Origin: UBA6059 sp965227155
GTDB lineage: Bacteria; Bacteroidota; Bacteroidia; Cytophagales; Cyclobacteriaceae
Reading direction: 5' to 3'
Length of the DNA stretch: 64,000 bases
Assembly: GCA_965227155.1 (NCBI GenBank)
Contig: OZ245731.1
Location: 3,968,001-4,032,000 of the forward strand
Shown one piece after another: positions 41,645 through 50,338 of the stretch; positions within the stretch are counted from its first letter, which is position 1; each line of letters starts with the position of its first letter. The translations under genes and the position numbers were made by a program. The notes under the pieces are model-generated. The model had not been told where the DNA came from. It searched no databases and saw only the letters and a list, made by a program, of their open reading frames with translations.

Positions 41645-43714
41645 ATGGAGAATGCAAAGAAAGATGCTGAAGAATCAAAGGTAGAAAACACTACTCAGGA
41701 GTCTTCGGAAGCTGTTCAGCCTGAGGCTGAATTACCAAACGAATCGAAGGCTACTGATGATTTGGAGGATAACACTAATACGGCTGCTGATCAGCCTGTA
41801 GAAGATGCTCAGGTCAATACTGGCAATGAGGTAAAGGATGAAGCTGATTCTGAAAAGGAGCTTCCTGAGGCAGAAATTGAAAAAGCAGCTGATCATGAAA
41901 CGACAACAGTAGCTGAAGAGGCATCAAACAATGAAGCTGAGCAGGATAGTGAAGATCAGCAGGAAGAAGAGGAGGAGGACCATCATGATGAAGACCCTTA
42001 CGCTAACGAGGATTTTTCAACTTACGCCAAGGATAAGTTATTACAGACTATAGCCGAGCTTTCCCGGCTCGACAAATTAAAATATGCAGAAAGGGTAGCT
42101 AGAGAAGTGAAAGCTGCTTTCGATAAGAAGCATGCCGAAGACAAAGCGGAAGCACTTGAGAAGTTTGTTGCAGATGGAGGAGAGCAGGCTGATTTTGAAT
42201 ACCGGGGTGACCTGGATGCCGAAAAGGTAGAGGAATATTTCAAGCTCATTCGTGAAAGAAAAGTGCGTCATTTTCAAGAGCTTGAAAAGCAGAAAGATGA
42301 GAATTTAAAGAAAAAGCAGGATTTGCTGGAGCAACTCAGGGAGATTGTAGATGGTGAAGAAAATACAGCCAGTATCAATACAATCAAGAAACTGCAGCAG
42401 GAATGGCGATCGATAGGGCCAGTGCCAGGGGCATTTAATAAGACACTTTGGGCTAACTACAATGCTATATTGGATCGGTACTATGATAACCGTAGTATCT
42501 ACTTTGAGCTAAAAGAGCTTGACCGTAAAAAGAATCATGAAGCTAAATTGGAGCTTTGTGAAAAAGCTGAAGCGCTCGATAAAGAGGAAAATATAAAAGA
42601 AGCTGTAAAACACCTTAATGAGCTTCATGATGAGTTTAAGCACATTGGTCCAATACCCAAAGAAGTGCAGGAAGAAGTGTGGCAGAGATTTAAGGCCGCC
42701 TCTGATAAAATATATGCCAAGCGTAAAGAATATGTGGATGTTCTGAAAAAGGAACTGAAAGAAAACATGGACAAAAAGCTGGCATTGGGTGATGAGGTAG
42801 CTTCTTTTCTTGATTTCAAAAGTGAAAAAATTAGTGATTGGAACAAGAAGACTAAGGAAATTCTTGATATTCAAAAGCGATGGGAAGCTATTGGAGGAAT
42901 ACCCCGAGAGCATGCCCGCGATGTGAACAAAAAGTTTTGGTCTTCTTTTAAAGGTTTCTTTGCAAACAAGAATCGTTTTTTCAAAAGCCTGGAATCCAAG
43001 CGTGAGGAAAATCTCAAACTAAAGGAGGAGTTAGTGGCCAAAGCTGAGGCACTCAAGGACTCTACAGAATGGATCAAAACAGCTGATGAGCTCAAAAAAT
43101 TACAGCAAGAATGGAAGGATGTAGGCCCTGTTCCTGAAAAGGCCAGGAATGAAATTTATAAGCAATTTAAGGCTGCATGTGATCATTTCTTCGACCAAAA
43201 ACGAGCACAGCACAAATCAGCTGATAAGGAGTTTGAAAAGAACCTTAAAGAGAAAGAGGCTATTTGTGATAAGCTGGAAAAAATAGCAAAAGGCAAGGAA
43301 GTGGATATCGATGAGGTATATGATCTGCAAGATCAATATGCAGAGATCGGATTTGTACCACGGAATGCCATCAAAAAGATACAGGAGCGGTATGATAAGG
43401 CATTGTCGAAGGTGCTTGACCAGACCAAAGATCTTGATGAAGAAGAAAAGCTCGCTTTTAAGGCCAACCTGGAGGTGAATAAGATAAAGTCAGGCCCTAA
43501 TGCCGATCGTAAGCTTAATAGAAAAGAGCATGGTATCAGAAAGAAGATCGCAACTTTAGAGATGGATGTAAAGACCTGGAAGACCAACATGGGATTCTTT
43601 GCAAGCAGTGCCAAAGCCGACAAACTGAAAGATCAGTTTGAGGACAAAATTAAGGCTGCTGAGGAGGAAATCGAGCTGCTCAAAGAAGAACTAAGGATTA
43701 TTCAGGACTCTTAA
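41645..43714 (+). CDS. DUF349 repeat protein
   Basis: A 689-residue soluble, highly charged helical protein. The first about 120 residues are an acidic, disordered-looking tail (Glu/Asp/Ala/Thr-rich). Then come five DUF349 repeats, each with a W/Y-x(2)-(I/V)G-x(2)-P core (EWRSIGPVPG, EFKHIGPIPKE, RWEAIGGIPRE, EWKDVGPVPEK, QYAEIGFVPRN) followed by a long helix, and a C-terminal coiled coil. The fold resembles SMC-like coiled coils; the function is unknown. A consensus tRNA promoter begins 20 nt after its stop. Confidence 0.85.
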   Translation: MENAKKDAEESKVENTTQESSEAVQPEAELPNESKATDDLEDNTNTAADQPVEDAQVNTGNEVKDEADSEKELPEAEIEKAADHETTTVAEEASNNEAEQDSEDQQEEEEEDHHDEDPYANEDFSTYAKDKLLQTIAELSRLDKLKYAERVAREVKAAFDKKHAEDKAEALEKFVADGGEQADFEYRGDLDAEKVEEYFKLIRERKVRHFQELEKQKDENLKKKQDLLEQLREIVDGEENTASINTIKKLQQEWRSIGPVPGAFNKTLWANYNAILDRYYDNRSIYFELKELDRKKNHEAKLELCEKAEALDKEENIKEAVKHLNELHDEFKHIGPIPKEVQEEVWQRFKAASDKIYAKRKEYVDVLKKELKENMDKKLALGDEVASFLDFKSEKISDWNKKTKEILDIQKRWEAIGGIPREHARDVNKKFWSSFKGFFANKNRFFKSLESKREENLKLKEELVAKAEALKDSTEWIKTADELKKLQQEWKDVGPVPEKARNEIYKQFKAACDHFFDQKRAQHKSADKEFEKNLKEKEAICDKLEKIAKGKEVDIDEVYDLQDQYAEIGFVPRNAIKKIQERYDKALSKVLDQTKDLDEEEKLAFKANLEVNKIKSGPNADRKLNRKEHGIRKKIATLEMDVKTWKTNMGFFASSAKADKLKDQFEDKIKAAEEEIELLKEELRIIQDS

Positions 43715-43733
43715 AATTATTTGTGCAATTGGG

Positions 43734-43764
43734 TTTGGTAAACTAAAAAACTCGTATAGATTTG
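43734..43764 (+). promoter_or_regulatory. Bacteroidota-type promoter of tRNA-Thr
   Basis: TTTG (43734-43737), a 19-nt spacer and TAGATTTG (43757-43764) match TTTG-N19-TAnnTTTG exactly. The tRNA 5' end is 16 nt downstream. Confidence 0.8.
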
Positions 43765-43779
43765 CAATCCCAATTTTAA

Positions 43780-43853
43780 GCCTCCATAGCTCAGCTGGCC
43801 AGAGCAACTGACTTGTAATCAGTAGGTCGTTGGTTCGAATCCGACTGGGGGCT
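43780..43853 (+). tRNA. tRNA-Thr (TGT)
   Basis: A 74-nt cloverleaf: acceptor GCCTCCA / TGGGGGC, D stem GCTC / GAGC, anticodon stem ACTGA / TCAGT with loop CTTGTAA (anticodon TGT), T stem GTTGG / CCGAC with loop TTCGAAT, discriminator T. The 3' CCA is not encoded. A partial second copy of its 3' end lies at 44184-44225, with the GIY-YIG gene between. Confidence 0.95.
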
Positions 43854-43860
43854 CAATTTC

Positions 43861-43896
43861 AAAGCACTTTCGATTTACCGGAAGTGCTTTTGTTTT
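43861..43896 (+). terminator. Terminator directly after tRNA-Thr
   Basis: Stem AAGCACTT / AAGTGCTT around a roughly 12-nt loop, then TTGTTTT, ending at the ATG of the GIY-YIG gene. Confidence 0.6.
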
Positions 43897-44178
43897 ATGG
43901 AGGTATATATTATTTATAGCCCATTGCTTGATAGATTCTATGTTGGTCAAACTGAAGATTTGATTCTTCGATTGTCACAACATAATTCCGGTTATTTTAA
44001 AAATTCTTACACTTCAAAGGCTAATGATTGGCTGCTTCACTTAAGAATATCATGTAAAGACAGGGTTCAAGCAATTAAAATTGAAAACCATATTAAAAGG
44101 ATGAAGTCAAGAAAATACCTTGAGAACCTAAAGCAATTTCCTGAGATGATTGATGCACTAAAAGAAAAATATAGTTAA
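43897..44178 (+). CDS. GIY-YIG nuclease family protein
   Basis: A 93-residue single-domain GIY-YIG endonuclease (UvrC-N/Slx1-like, COG2827 type). The GIY-like strand is VYIIYSPLLDRF, the YIG strand is YVGQTEDLILRLSQHN with the catalytic Arg, and an EN-HIKRMKSRKYLENL helix carries the catalytic Glu (E in IENH). It would cut DNA with a single metal site. It has no promoter of its own: the ATG is at the end of the tRNA-Thr terminator. It is AT-rich, and a broken 24-nt copy of the tRNA 3' end follows 6 nt after the stop. Confidence 0.85.
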   Translation: MEVYIIYSPLLDRFYVGQTEDLILRLSQHNSGYFKNSYTSKANDWLLHLRISCKDRVQAIKIENHIKRMKSRKYLENLKQFPEMIDALKEKYS

Positions 44179-44183
44179 ATAGC

Positions 44184-44225
44184 CGTTGGTTCGTCCCGAT
44201 AGCTATCGGGACCGACTGGGGGCTC
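44184..44225 (+). repeat. Broken copy of the tRNA-Thr 3' end with inserted palindrome
   Basis: The 10 bases CGTTGGTTCG (44184-44193) and the 14 bases CCGACTGGGGGCTC (44212-44225) duplicate 43828-43837 and 43841-43854 of the tRNA-Thr region exactly. Where the tRNA has AAT, this copy carries the perfect palindrome TCCCGATAGCTATCGGGA. It cannot form a tRNA. Confidence 0.92.
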
Positions 44226-44230
44226 TCATA

Positions 44231-44258
44231 AAACCTCTCACTTTGAGAGGTTTTTTTG
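44231..44258 (+). terminator. Terminator after the tRNA-Thr/GIY-YIG element
   Basis: Perfect 10-bp stem AAACCTCTCA / TGAGAGGTTT with loop CTT, followed by a T-run. Confidence 0.75.
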
Positions 44259-44361
44259 TTTATCATTTTTTTGCTTGAATGAAAATATAATCCGTGCCTG
44301 TTATTCCTGGTTTGATTCTTTTTATCTTAAAATGAAAACGATATTCTAATTAATAATTTAG

Positions 44362-45441
44362 ATGGACAAACCGGGTAAATCGTTATTGGTGCTTTTGATA
44401 CTGATGTTCATCGTTTCACTTACAGGAATATCGATTAGTGCAGGTGTAGTTTTTGATTTTTTTTTAGTTTGTTCCCTCATGCTTATTGCAGTTGCGATCA
44501 GGAGGCATCCCTCTTTTGGAGGTTTCTCTTATACCATATTGATCCTGGCGGCTGTTCTTCCTTCTCTCTTTTATCCAGAGATGTTTATCAATTGGGGTTC
44601 ATTTGAATTGAAAGGACTCATAATACCACTTCTTCAGATTATCATGTTTGGTATGGGCACAGCAATGAGCTTTTATGATTTTGTGGGGGTGGTTAAGATG
44701 CCTAAAGCTGTTGGTATTGGAGTGCTTTGTCAGTTTACCATCATGCCATTGATAGGGTTTGCAATTGCCAATTTATTCGATTTTCCTCCTGAAATTGCTG
44801 CAGGCATCATCTTAGTGGGTTCTTCACCCAGCGGTTTAGCCTCCAACGTTATGTCCTATCTTGCAAAAGCAAACCTCGCTTTGTCAATAACACTGACCGC
44901 AGTATCGACAATGCTTGCACCATTAGTGACTCCCTTTTTAATGAAATTGCTTGCTGACCAGTTTGTTCCGATAGATCCTATTGATATGGTTTGGAGCATA
45001 ACTAAAATCGTAATCATTCCGATCATTGGTGGTCTCATTTTCAATCATTTCCTACATGGAAAAGTGAAATGGTTGGATAGGGCTATGCCATATATTTCAA
45101 TGGCAGGCATTGCCTTTATTATAACTATCATTACCGCAGCAGGTAGAGACAGCCTATTGTCAATTGGGTTATTACTCATCCTGGCAGCAATACTGCACAA
45201 TGGGCTGGGGTATTTTATTGGTTACTGGAGTTGTCGTATGTTAGGCATGGCTGAGGCAGATTGCCGAACCATAGCTTTAGAAGTTGGCATGCAAAATAGT
45301 GGATTGGCTTCAGGCCTGGCTTTGGAAATGGGAAAGCTATCCACGGTAGGTCTGGCCGCTGCTATCTTTGGTCCTTTGATGAATATATCAGGTTCTTCGC
45401 TAGCTACATGGTGGAGAGATCGTAGTATAGATGAAAGCTAG
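44362..45441 (+). CDS. Bile acid:sodium symporter family transporter
   Basis: A 359-residue inner-membrane protein of the BASS/SBF family, with about ten hydrophobic helices spread over the whole length and conserved GSSPSGLASNVMSYLAKANLALSITLT and GMQNSGLASGLA segments (the crossover Na+-site helices). These proteins import organic anions such as pantoate, pyruvate or sulfonates with sodium; the substrate here is unknown. Two extra N-terminal hydrophobic segments (residues about 7-50) precede the core. It is transcribed alone. Confidence 0.88.
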   Translation: MDKPGKSLLVLLILMFIVSLTGISISAGVVFDFFLVCSLMLIAVAIRRHPSFGGFSYTILILAAVLPSLFYPEMFINWGSFELKGLIIPLLQIIMFGMGTAMSFYDFVGVVKMPKAVGIGVLCQFTIMPLIGFAIANLFDFPPEIAAGIILVGSSPSGLASNVMSYLAKANLALSITLTAVSTMLAPLVTPFLMKLLADQFVPIDPIDMVWSITKIVIIPIIGGLIFNHFLHGKVKWLDRAMPYISMAGIAFIITIITAAGRDSLLSIGLLLILAAILHNGLGYFIGYWSCRMLGMAEADCRTIALEVGMQNSGLASGLALEMGKLSTVGLAAAIFGPLMNISGSSLATWWRDRSIDES

Positions 45442-45568
45442 TTAACGCTCGATAAGTTTCAGCACCATTTGGGCCTTTAATAATGGCTCATTTTGAATAC
45501 AAAATGTGGTGCATTTTGAAATAAACAGAAGAAAAGCTTATATGCATAAAGCCTAATACAATCTATCT

Positions 45569-47719
45569 CTATGAGACTTCTTCAAAATAGATTTTGTAAT
45601 GGGTTCCTTTTTTGTTTTTATCTGTCTCCGTTCTTCCGTTTAGGTATTGAGGTGTTGTATAAATTAATTTAAGTCCTAGCGAGTCTGAGCTATATTCCCC
45701 ATATGGCTTGTTTATGCCTATGCCATCATCACCAATTTCTAATAAATACCCATTCTTTTCTTCCTTTCTTAATCTCATATAGATAGTCCCGTTGGTTTTC
45801 ACAGGAAATCCATATTTTAAAGCATTGGTGATGATTTCATTTACAACCAACCCTATAGACAAACAGGTGTCTGAGTTTAAGTATATATCATTTGTTTCTA
45901 TCTCCAGATTTATGGCAAGCCTATTGTCTTTAACAGTAGTAAGTAAATTAGAAGATAGTTTTTCCAGGTATTCCTGAAAATTGATCTTCATTAAGTTTTC
46001 CTCTTTTCTAAAGAGCATGTCATGCAGAAGCGCCATTGACTTTATACGATTTTGGACCTCTTTTAGCATTGATTTGAAATTAGGATCCTTTAGTAGGCTT
46101 TCCTGCATACCTATTATCCCCAGGATGACTTGTAGATTATTTTTTGACCGATGATGCACCTCTCTTACGAGCAAAAGGTTTTCCTCACTTTTCTTTTGTA
46201 ACTGATCTTTTTGCTTGCGAATCAATTTTATATTGCGCTGTAGGAGTAACATCAAAATGCCCAGCGAAAACAGACTTAATGTGATGATTCCAATTATCCA
46301 AACCTGAGTGTTTGACCTTTGCTGCAAGAAATTCAGTTCAGCCTGGTGTTGTTGCTCCCTCAGTTTCAATTGCTCCTGATGCTGGTATTTAATATCCTGT
46401 ATTGCCAATGTTTTTTGAGTATCAACATTCACCAGGCTGTCACTCATCGTTTTGAAACGTTTGAAGTATTCTAAACTTTTATCATAAGATCCAACAGTTT
46501 CGTAAATGCTAGATAAGGTAAGAGAGGCATCCTTGATACGTTGGGGGTAGCCCAACTCTTCAGCAATCTTGAGTCCTGAATTGGCAAAATCTAAAGCACT
46601 GGAAATGTCGCCATTATGAAGGTGATTCCTGGCCAGACCTATATAACTATCGCATAAATCGTCTTTATCATCTATCAACTGTGCCAACTCCCCGGCCTGA
46701 TTGTACAAGTTGATACTTTCCTGATAGTCATGCTCGATATACTTGAGCTCACCCAGAGCGTTGGTTACTTTGATTTGGTTTCTTTTGTAATCATTTTCTG
46801 AATATATCGACTTGCTTTTTGTAAGGGCATTATAAGCCTTATCATACTCTCCTCGATTTTTGTAAACTTTTGCGATATTAAAAAGTGAGGTGGCAATAGC
46901 ATAATCATTCTCAGCTTGCCGGTCTATTTCGAGTGCCAACACAAAATATTTGAGTGCATCGTCATATTGTTCTGTTTCCAGGTAGGATAGCCCTATGTTA
47001 TTGTAGCTATTGGCAAGTAAATCCTGATCACCTAATTGTTTTCTTATGTCTAGTGAGCGAAGAAAATAGTCTAATGCAGTGATGTTGTCTCCCTGATCCT
47101 GAAGAATAATTCCAATATTGTTAAGTGAATTTGCAATACCATATTGATCTCCCAGGCGGTTTCTGATATCCAGGCTTTCCTGATAATAGGAGAGGCATTC
47201 TGCAATGTTACCTTTATAGTAGTATACGCTTCCAATATTGTTGAGACTATTGGCAATGGCTGTGCTGTCATCCAAAAGCTTATATTGTTCTAATCCGGAT
47301 TTATAGAACTCTATTGCTTTTTGATAATCACCGTTAAATTGATGAAAATAGCCAAAGTTGTTGAGTACATCAGCCTTGGCAGCCTTTAGAAAAGCATTCA
47401 ATTTGGGGTTAGCATTTTCTTCAATTTGTTCGATATATTCGAAAACCCATTGATTGTATGCAGGCCATACCTTGATGGTATTGCACATTTCAATAAAGTG
47501 CTGAATAGATTGAATTTTCTCCTGCTCTGAGTTGCTGTTATGAAAAACAGTAAGGCAGCTGTCTAGTATGTATGCCTCTTCTTCCGAGAGGTTTTCGAGA
47601 TTAACATTATCGACCAAATAGTCATGAGGCTGGGCATATGAATTAAATGTTGCTATTAAAAGCAATATCGCCCCAAAGAGCTTAAAGAATGGTTTTGATA
47701 TGCCCATGGACTCATCCAA
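45569..47719 (-). CDS. TPR-containing histidine kinase (HisKA_2 type)
   Basis: A 716-residue sensor kinase. A signal peptide or N-terminal membrane segment (about residues 10-30, cleavage near SYAQ) is followed by about eight TPR repeats (about 115-420; NSLNNIGSVYYYKGN, NSLNNIGIILQDQGD, NSYNNIGLSYLETEQ), a coiled coil, one transmembrane helix (about 475-495), a HisKA_2 phosphoacceptor (VREVHHRSKNNLQ, His about 521) and a HATPase_c domain with NALKYGFP and DDGIGI. The TPRs probably sense a periplasmic ligand. No receiver is adjacent on this strand. The PAS protein gene lies 30 nt upstream in the same direction. Confidence 0.9.
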   Translation of the reverse strand: MDESMGISKPFFKLFGAILLLIATFNSYAQPHDYLVDNVNLENLSEEEAYILDSCLTVFHNSNSEQEKIQSIQHFIEMCNTIKVWPAYNQWVFEYIEQIEENANPKLNAFLKAAKADVLNNFGYFHQFNGDYQKAIEFYKSGLEQYKLLDDSTAIANSLNNIGSVYYYKGNIAECLSYYQESLDIRNRLGDQYGIANSLNNIGIILQDQGDNITALDYFLRSLDIRKQLGDQDLLANSYNNIGLSYLETEQYDDALKYFVLALEIDRQAENDYAIATSLFNIAKVYKNRGEYDKAYNALTKSKSIYSENDYKRNQIKVTNALGELKYIEHDYQESINLYNQAGELAQLIDDKDDLCDSYIGLARNHLHNGDISSALDFANSGLKIAEELGYPQRIKDASLTLSSIYETVGSYDKSLEYFKRFKTMSDSLVNVDTQKTLAIQDIKYQHQEQLKLREQQHQAELNFLQQRSNTQVWIIGIITLSLFSLGILMLLLQRNIKLIRKQKDQLQKKSEENLLLVREVHHRSKNNLQVILGIIGMQESLLKDPNFKSMLKEVQNRIKSMALLHDMLFRKEENLMKINFQEYLEKLSSNLLTTVKDNRLAINLEIETNDIYLNSDTCLSIGLVVNEIITNALKYGFPVKTNGTIYMRLRKEEKNGYLLEIGDDGIGINKPYGEYSSDSLGLKLIYTTPQYLNGRTETDKNKKGTHYKIYFEEVS

Positions 47720-47749
47720 AAGTCAAATTATTATTTCTTATTAGCTGTC

Positions 47750-48157
47750 TTAATGATTTTTTGTTTCAATTAATGTGAGCTTTTTGGGCCTGCCTTCATC
47801 ATTTTTGTTCTTCACAAGTATGGATTCAATATAGATTTCAAATTGCTCTCCATTTTTATTTTGCACAATCCAGTCTGCCGGCGTTTCAACTATGCCCTGA
47901 ATGAAATCTTCATGCATTTTTTGGGCATAGGCTCGTCCCTCGTGTGGCACTACCATCGTAAAGTGATTTCCGATCAACTCATCTTCTCTATATCCATATA
48001 ATTTTTGATAGGCTTCATTGACTTCTACAAAAATGCCATGCTCGTCGGTCAGGCAAAAAGCAAGCTTTGTTGTTTTAGCTTCTATTTCATTTAAAGAGAG
48101 CTTGTTGCCTTTGAAATCAATAAACTCATGCGCCAGGCTTATTATTTGAGTATCCAT
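47750..48157 (-). CDS. Stand-alone PAS domain protein
   Basis: A 135-residue protein with one PAS domain (about residues 28-130): LAFCLTDEHGIFVEVNEAYQKLYGYREDELIGNHFTMVVP, a Fe/alpha helix and WIVQNKNGEQFEIYIES. There is no catalytic or DNA-binding part. It may bind a ligand or cofactor and deliver the signal to the TPR kinase encoded 30 nt downstream, with which it is probably cotranscribed. Confidence 0.85.
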   Translation of the reverse strand: MDTQIISLAHEFIDFKGNKLSLNEIEAKTTKLAFCLTDEHGIFVEVNEAYQKLYGYREDELIGNHFTMVVPHEGRAYAQKMHEDFIQGIVETPADWIVQNKNGEQFEIYIESILVKNKNDEGRPKKLTLIETKNH

Positions 48158-48410
48158 ATTTTATTCAATTTAATCTTTAAAATGACCTTCGATAAGATAA
48201 GCAAAAATGAAAAATGATTTCAATGTCCTTTACAATTTTTCAGCACGCTTGGATGGGGCAAATTGAACGCTGCGTATCGGATTTAAGAAATTTAAGAATC
48301 AATTAAGGGAATCCATTAGGGTATTAATATAGGTAAGGATTCATCTTCGTACTGTTCATTTTTAAAACCAGCTACCGGCGCAATGTTTTGGGCCAAATAT
48401 TTAACCAGCT

Positions 48411-50312
48411 ATGGAAAGTACGTTAAAGCGTTCGTTTACAATGTTCCTACTAGGTCTGATAGCCATTGTGCTATCAGGCCTATTTGTTGAACTGTATTAC
48501 CAGAACAAACTCACCCTTATTCAAAATACTATTCATGCCATTGCGAGCGACGCTCCGCTTAATGAAATACTGACCAGGTATGAAAAATCTGTAGGCCCGT
48601 GGGTAACAACCAACAATGAAACTGACAGCTTAGCAACTCAAGGTCAGATACTCGGCAAGCTTAAAAGTGAGGTTTCTACTTATCAACAAATAAAAGAAGG
48701 TATACATCTATTGCTGGCATTAATCTTTATTGCAGTTACAACGATATTCTTCTTCTTGGTGGTAGTGCCCGGCCTAAATAACCTTTATGAGCGGATTGGC
48801 TTTCTTAAAAAAAGCACAACCAAGTTTAAAAATTATACTCAAAAACATGCCGATACCATCCAGGAGCTAGGAAAAGAGTTAGCCGAGAAAAATAAAAAAA
48901 TTGCGGAGCTCAACAGACTACTAAGTACATACACTGACCAACCTCGCTCGGTGCTTGCCGCTCTTAACAGTGGAATAAGCAGCCAGGATGAAATGACTTT
49001 GATTAATAAGTTATTGGATGAATCAAATCCGGTAAAAATCGATCTTTGTGATCAAAATTTGCAATGGTGCTGGACAAATAGGTCTGATATTGCCCCCAAT
49101 GGTGCCATCCAAAGTATCTATCCAGAGTTGGAACCAGAAAGTATAGAAAAGGCTGTTAATCACCAATCCAGCCTCATTCTTAAAGAAGTTTCTTTATCCA
49201 ATGAATTTGATGAAAAGTGGAAATTAGCTCATGTGGTATACGATGAACAGCTCCAAATGTATGCCTTTATCGCTACCGATATTTCTGATATCAAACAAAA
49301 TGAGCACTCCCTACTAGAGCAGGTAGAGGAGGCAAAATCAATACAAAAAGAACTTAAGCATTTTGCTGATAAGCAATTGGAAACTAATGAAAAGCTATTG
49401 ATTGCTGAAAATGAACTTAAGTATCTCCTGGACAAAGAGAAAGAAAGTAAGGCCGTTCTCAATCAAACGTTAAATGCGCTGAAAGATACTCAGGGCCAAT
49501 TGGTGCACAATGAAAAGATGGCTTCATTAGGTCAATTAACGGCGGGTATTGCGCATGAGATCAACAACCCAATTAATTTCATTTATAATGGAATTGATAA
49601 TCTCAAATCCAGCTTTGAAGATCTATTAAGCATTCTTGAAGCTTATGAATCATTGGAGCAGGAGAATCCTGAAAGCTTTGATGCTATTAGGGATATAAAG
49701 GAAGAACTGGAATATGATGAACTGTGCAGCGATATCTCTGAAATGATCAAAGATGTTAAATCTGGAGCTATTCGTACCAGTGAGATTGTAAAAGGTTTGC
49801 GTGTATTCTCCAGACTCGATGAAGAAGCTCGTAAGGAAGCCAATATCAATGAATGCATAGATAGCACAGTAGTGCTACTTAGAAATAAAACCAAAAACAA
49901 GATTGAAATCATAAGACAACTGGATAGCGATTTGCCAAGTATTTGGTGCTATCCGGGGCAGCTTAATCAGGTCTTTATGAATATGATTATGAATGCCATT
50001 CAGGCTATGCCTGAAGATAAGAAAGATGGTGTCATTATGATTCAATCGGAAAGCACCGAAGATAATGTGTGTATCACTATCAGAGACAATGGCTCTGGTA
50101 TGTCGCCCGAGGTTATGAATCGAATTTTCGAACCTTTTTATACAACCAAACCGGTTGGCGTGGGTACAGGACTAGGCATGTCTATCAGCTATGGGATCAT
50201 AGAAAAGCATGGCGGAAAGATTGAAGTGAAATCTCAACTGGGAGAAGGTACTGAATTTAAAATCACCCTTCCTCAAAAGGTCAATGAAGAATATCTAAGT
50301 GCAGTAAGCTAA
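48411..50312 (+). CDS. Membrane sensor histidine kinase, paralogue of the next gene
   Basis: A 633-residue kinase with two transmembrane helices (about residues 11-30 and 97-118) around a small extracytoplasmic region, a coiled coil (about 125-180), a PAS-like domain (about 185-295), a second coiled coil, HisKA (NEKMASLGQLTAGIAHEINNP, His about 382) and HATPase_c with N (IMNAIQAM), G1 (DNGSGMS) and G2 (GVGTGLGMS) boxes. The HisKA-HATPase part is closely similar to that of the 2445-residue kinase 26 nt downstream, so the two arose by duplication or share a receiver. It is the first gene of a four-gene operon. Confidence 0.92.
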   Translation: MESTLKRSFTMFLLGLIAIVLSGLFVELYYQNKLTLIQNTIHAIASDAPLNEILTRYEKSVGPWVTTNNETDSLATQGQILGKLKSEVSTYQQIKEGIHLLLALIFIAVTTIFFFLVVVPGLNNLYERIGFLKKSTTKFKNYTQKHADTIQELGKELAEKNKKIAELNRLLSTYTDQPRSVLAALNSGISSQDEMTLINKLLDESNPVKIDLCDQNLQWCWTNRSDIAPNGAIQSIYPELEPESIEKAVNHQSSLILKEVSLSNEFDEKWKLAHVVYDEQLQMYAFIATDISDIKQNEHSLLEQVEEAKSIQKELKHFADKQLETNEKLLIAENELKYLLDKEKESKAVLNQTLNALKDTQGQLVHNEKMASLGQLTAGIAHEINNPINFIYNGIDNLKSSFEDLLSILEAYESLEQENPESFDAIRDIKEELEYDELCSDISEMIKDVKSGAIRTSEIVKGLRVFSRLDEEARKEANINECIDSTVVLLRNKTKNKIEIIRQLDSDLPSIWCYPGQLNQVFMNMIMNAIQAMPEDKKDGVIMIQSESTEDNVCITIRDNGSGMSPEVMNRIFEPFYTTKPVGVGTGLGMSISYGIIEKHGGKIEVKSQLGEGTEFKITLPQKVNEEYLSAVS

Positions 50313-50338
50313 TTGAAGAAAAATAACCACTAAAAGCT

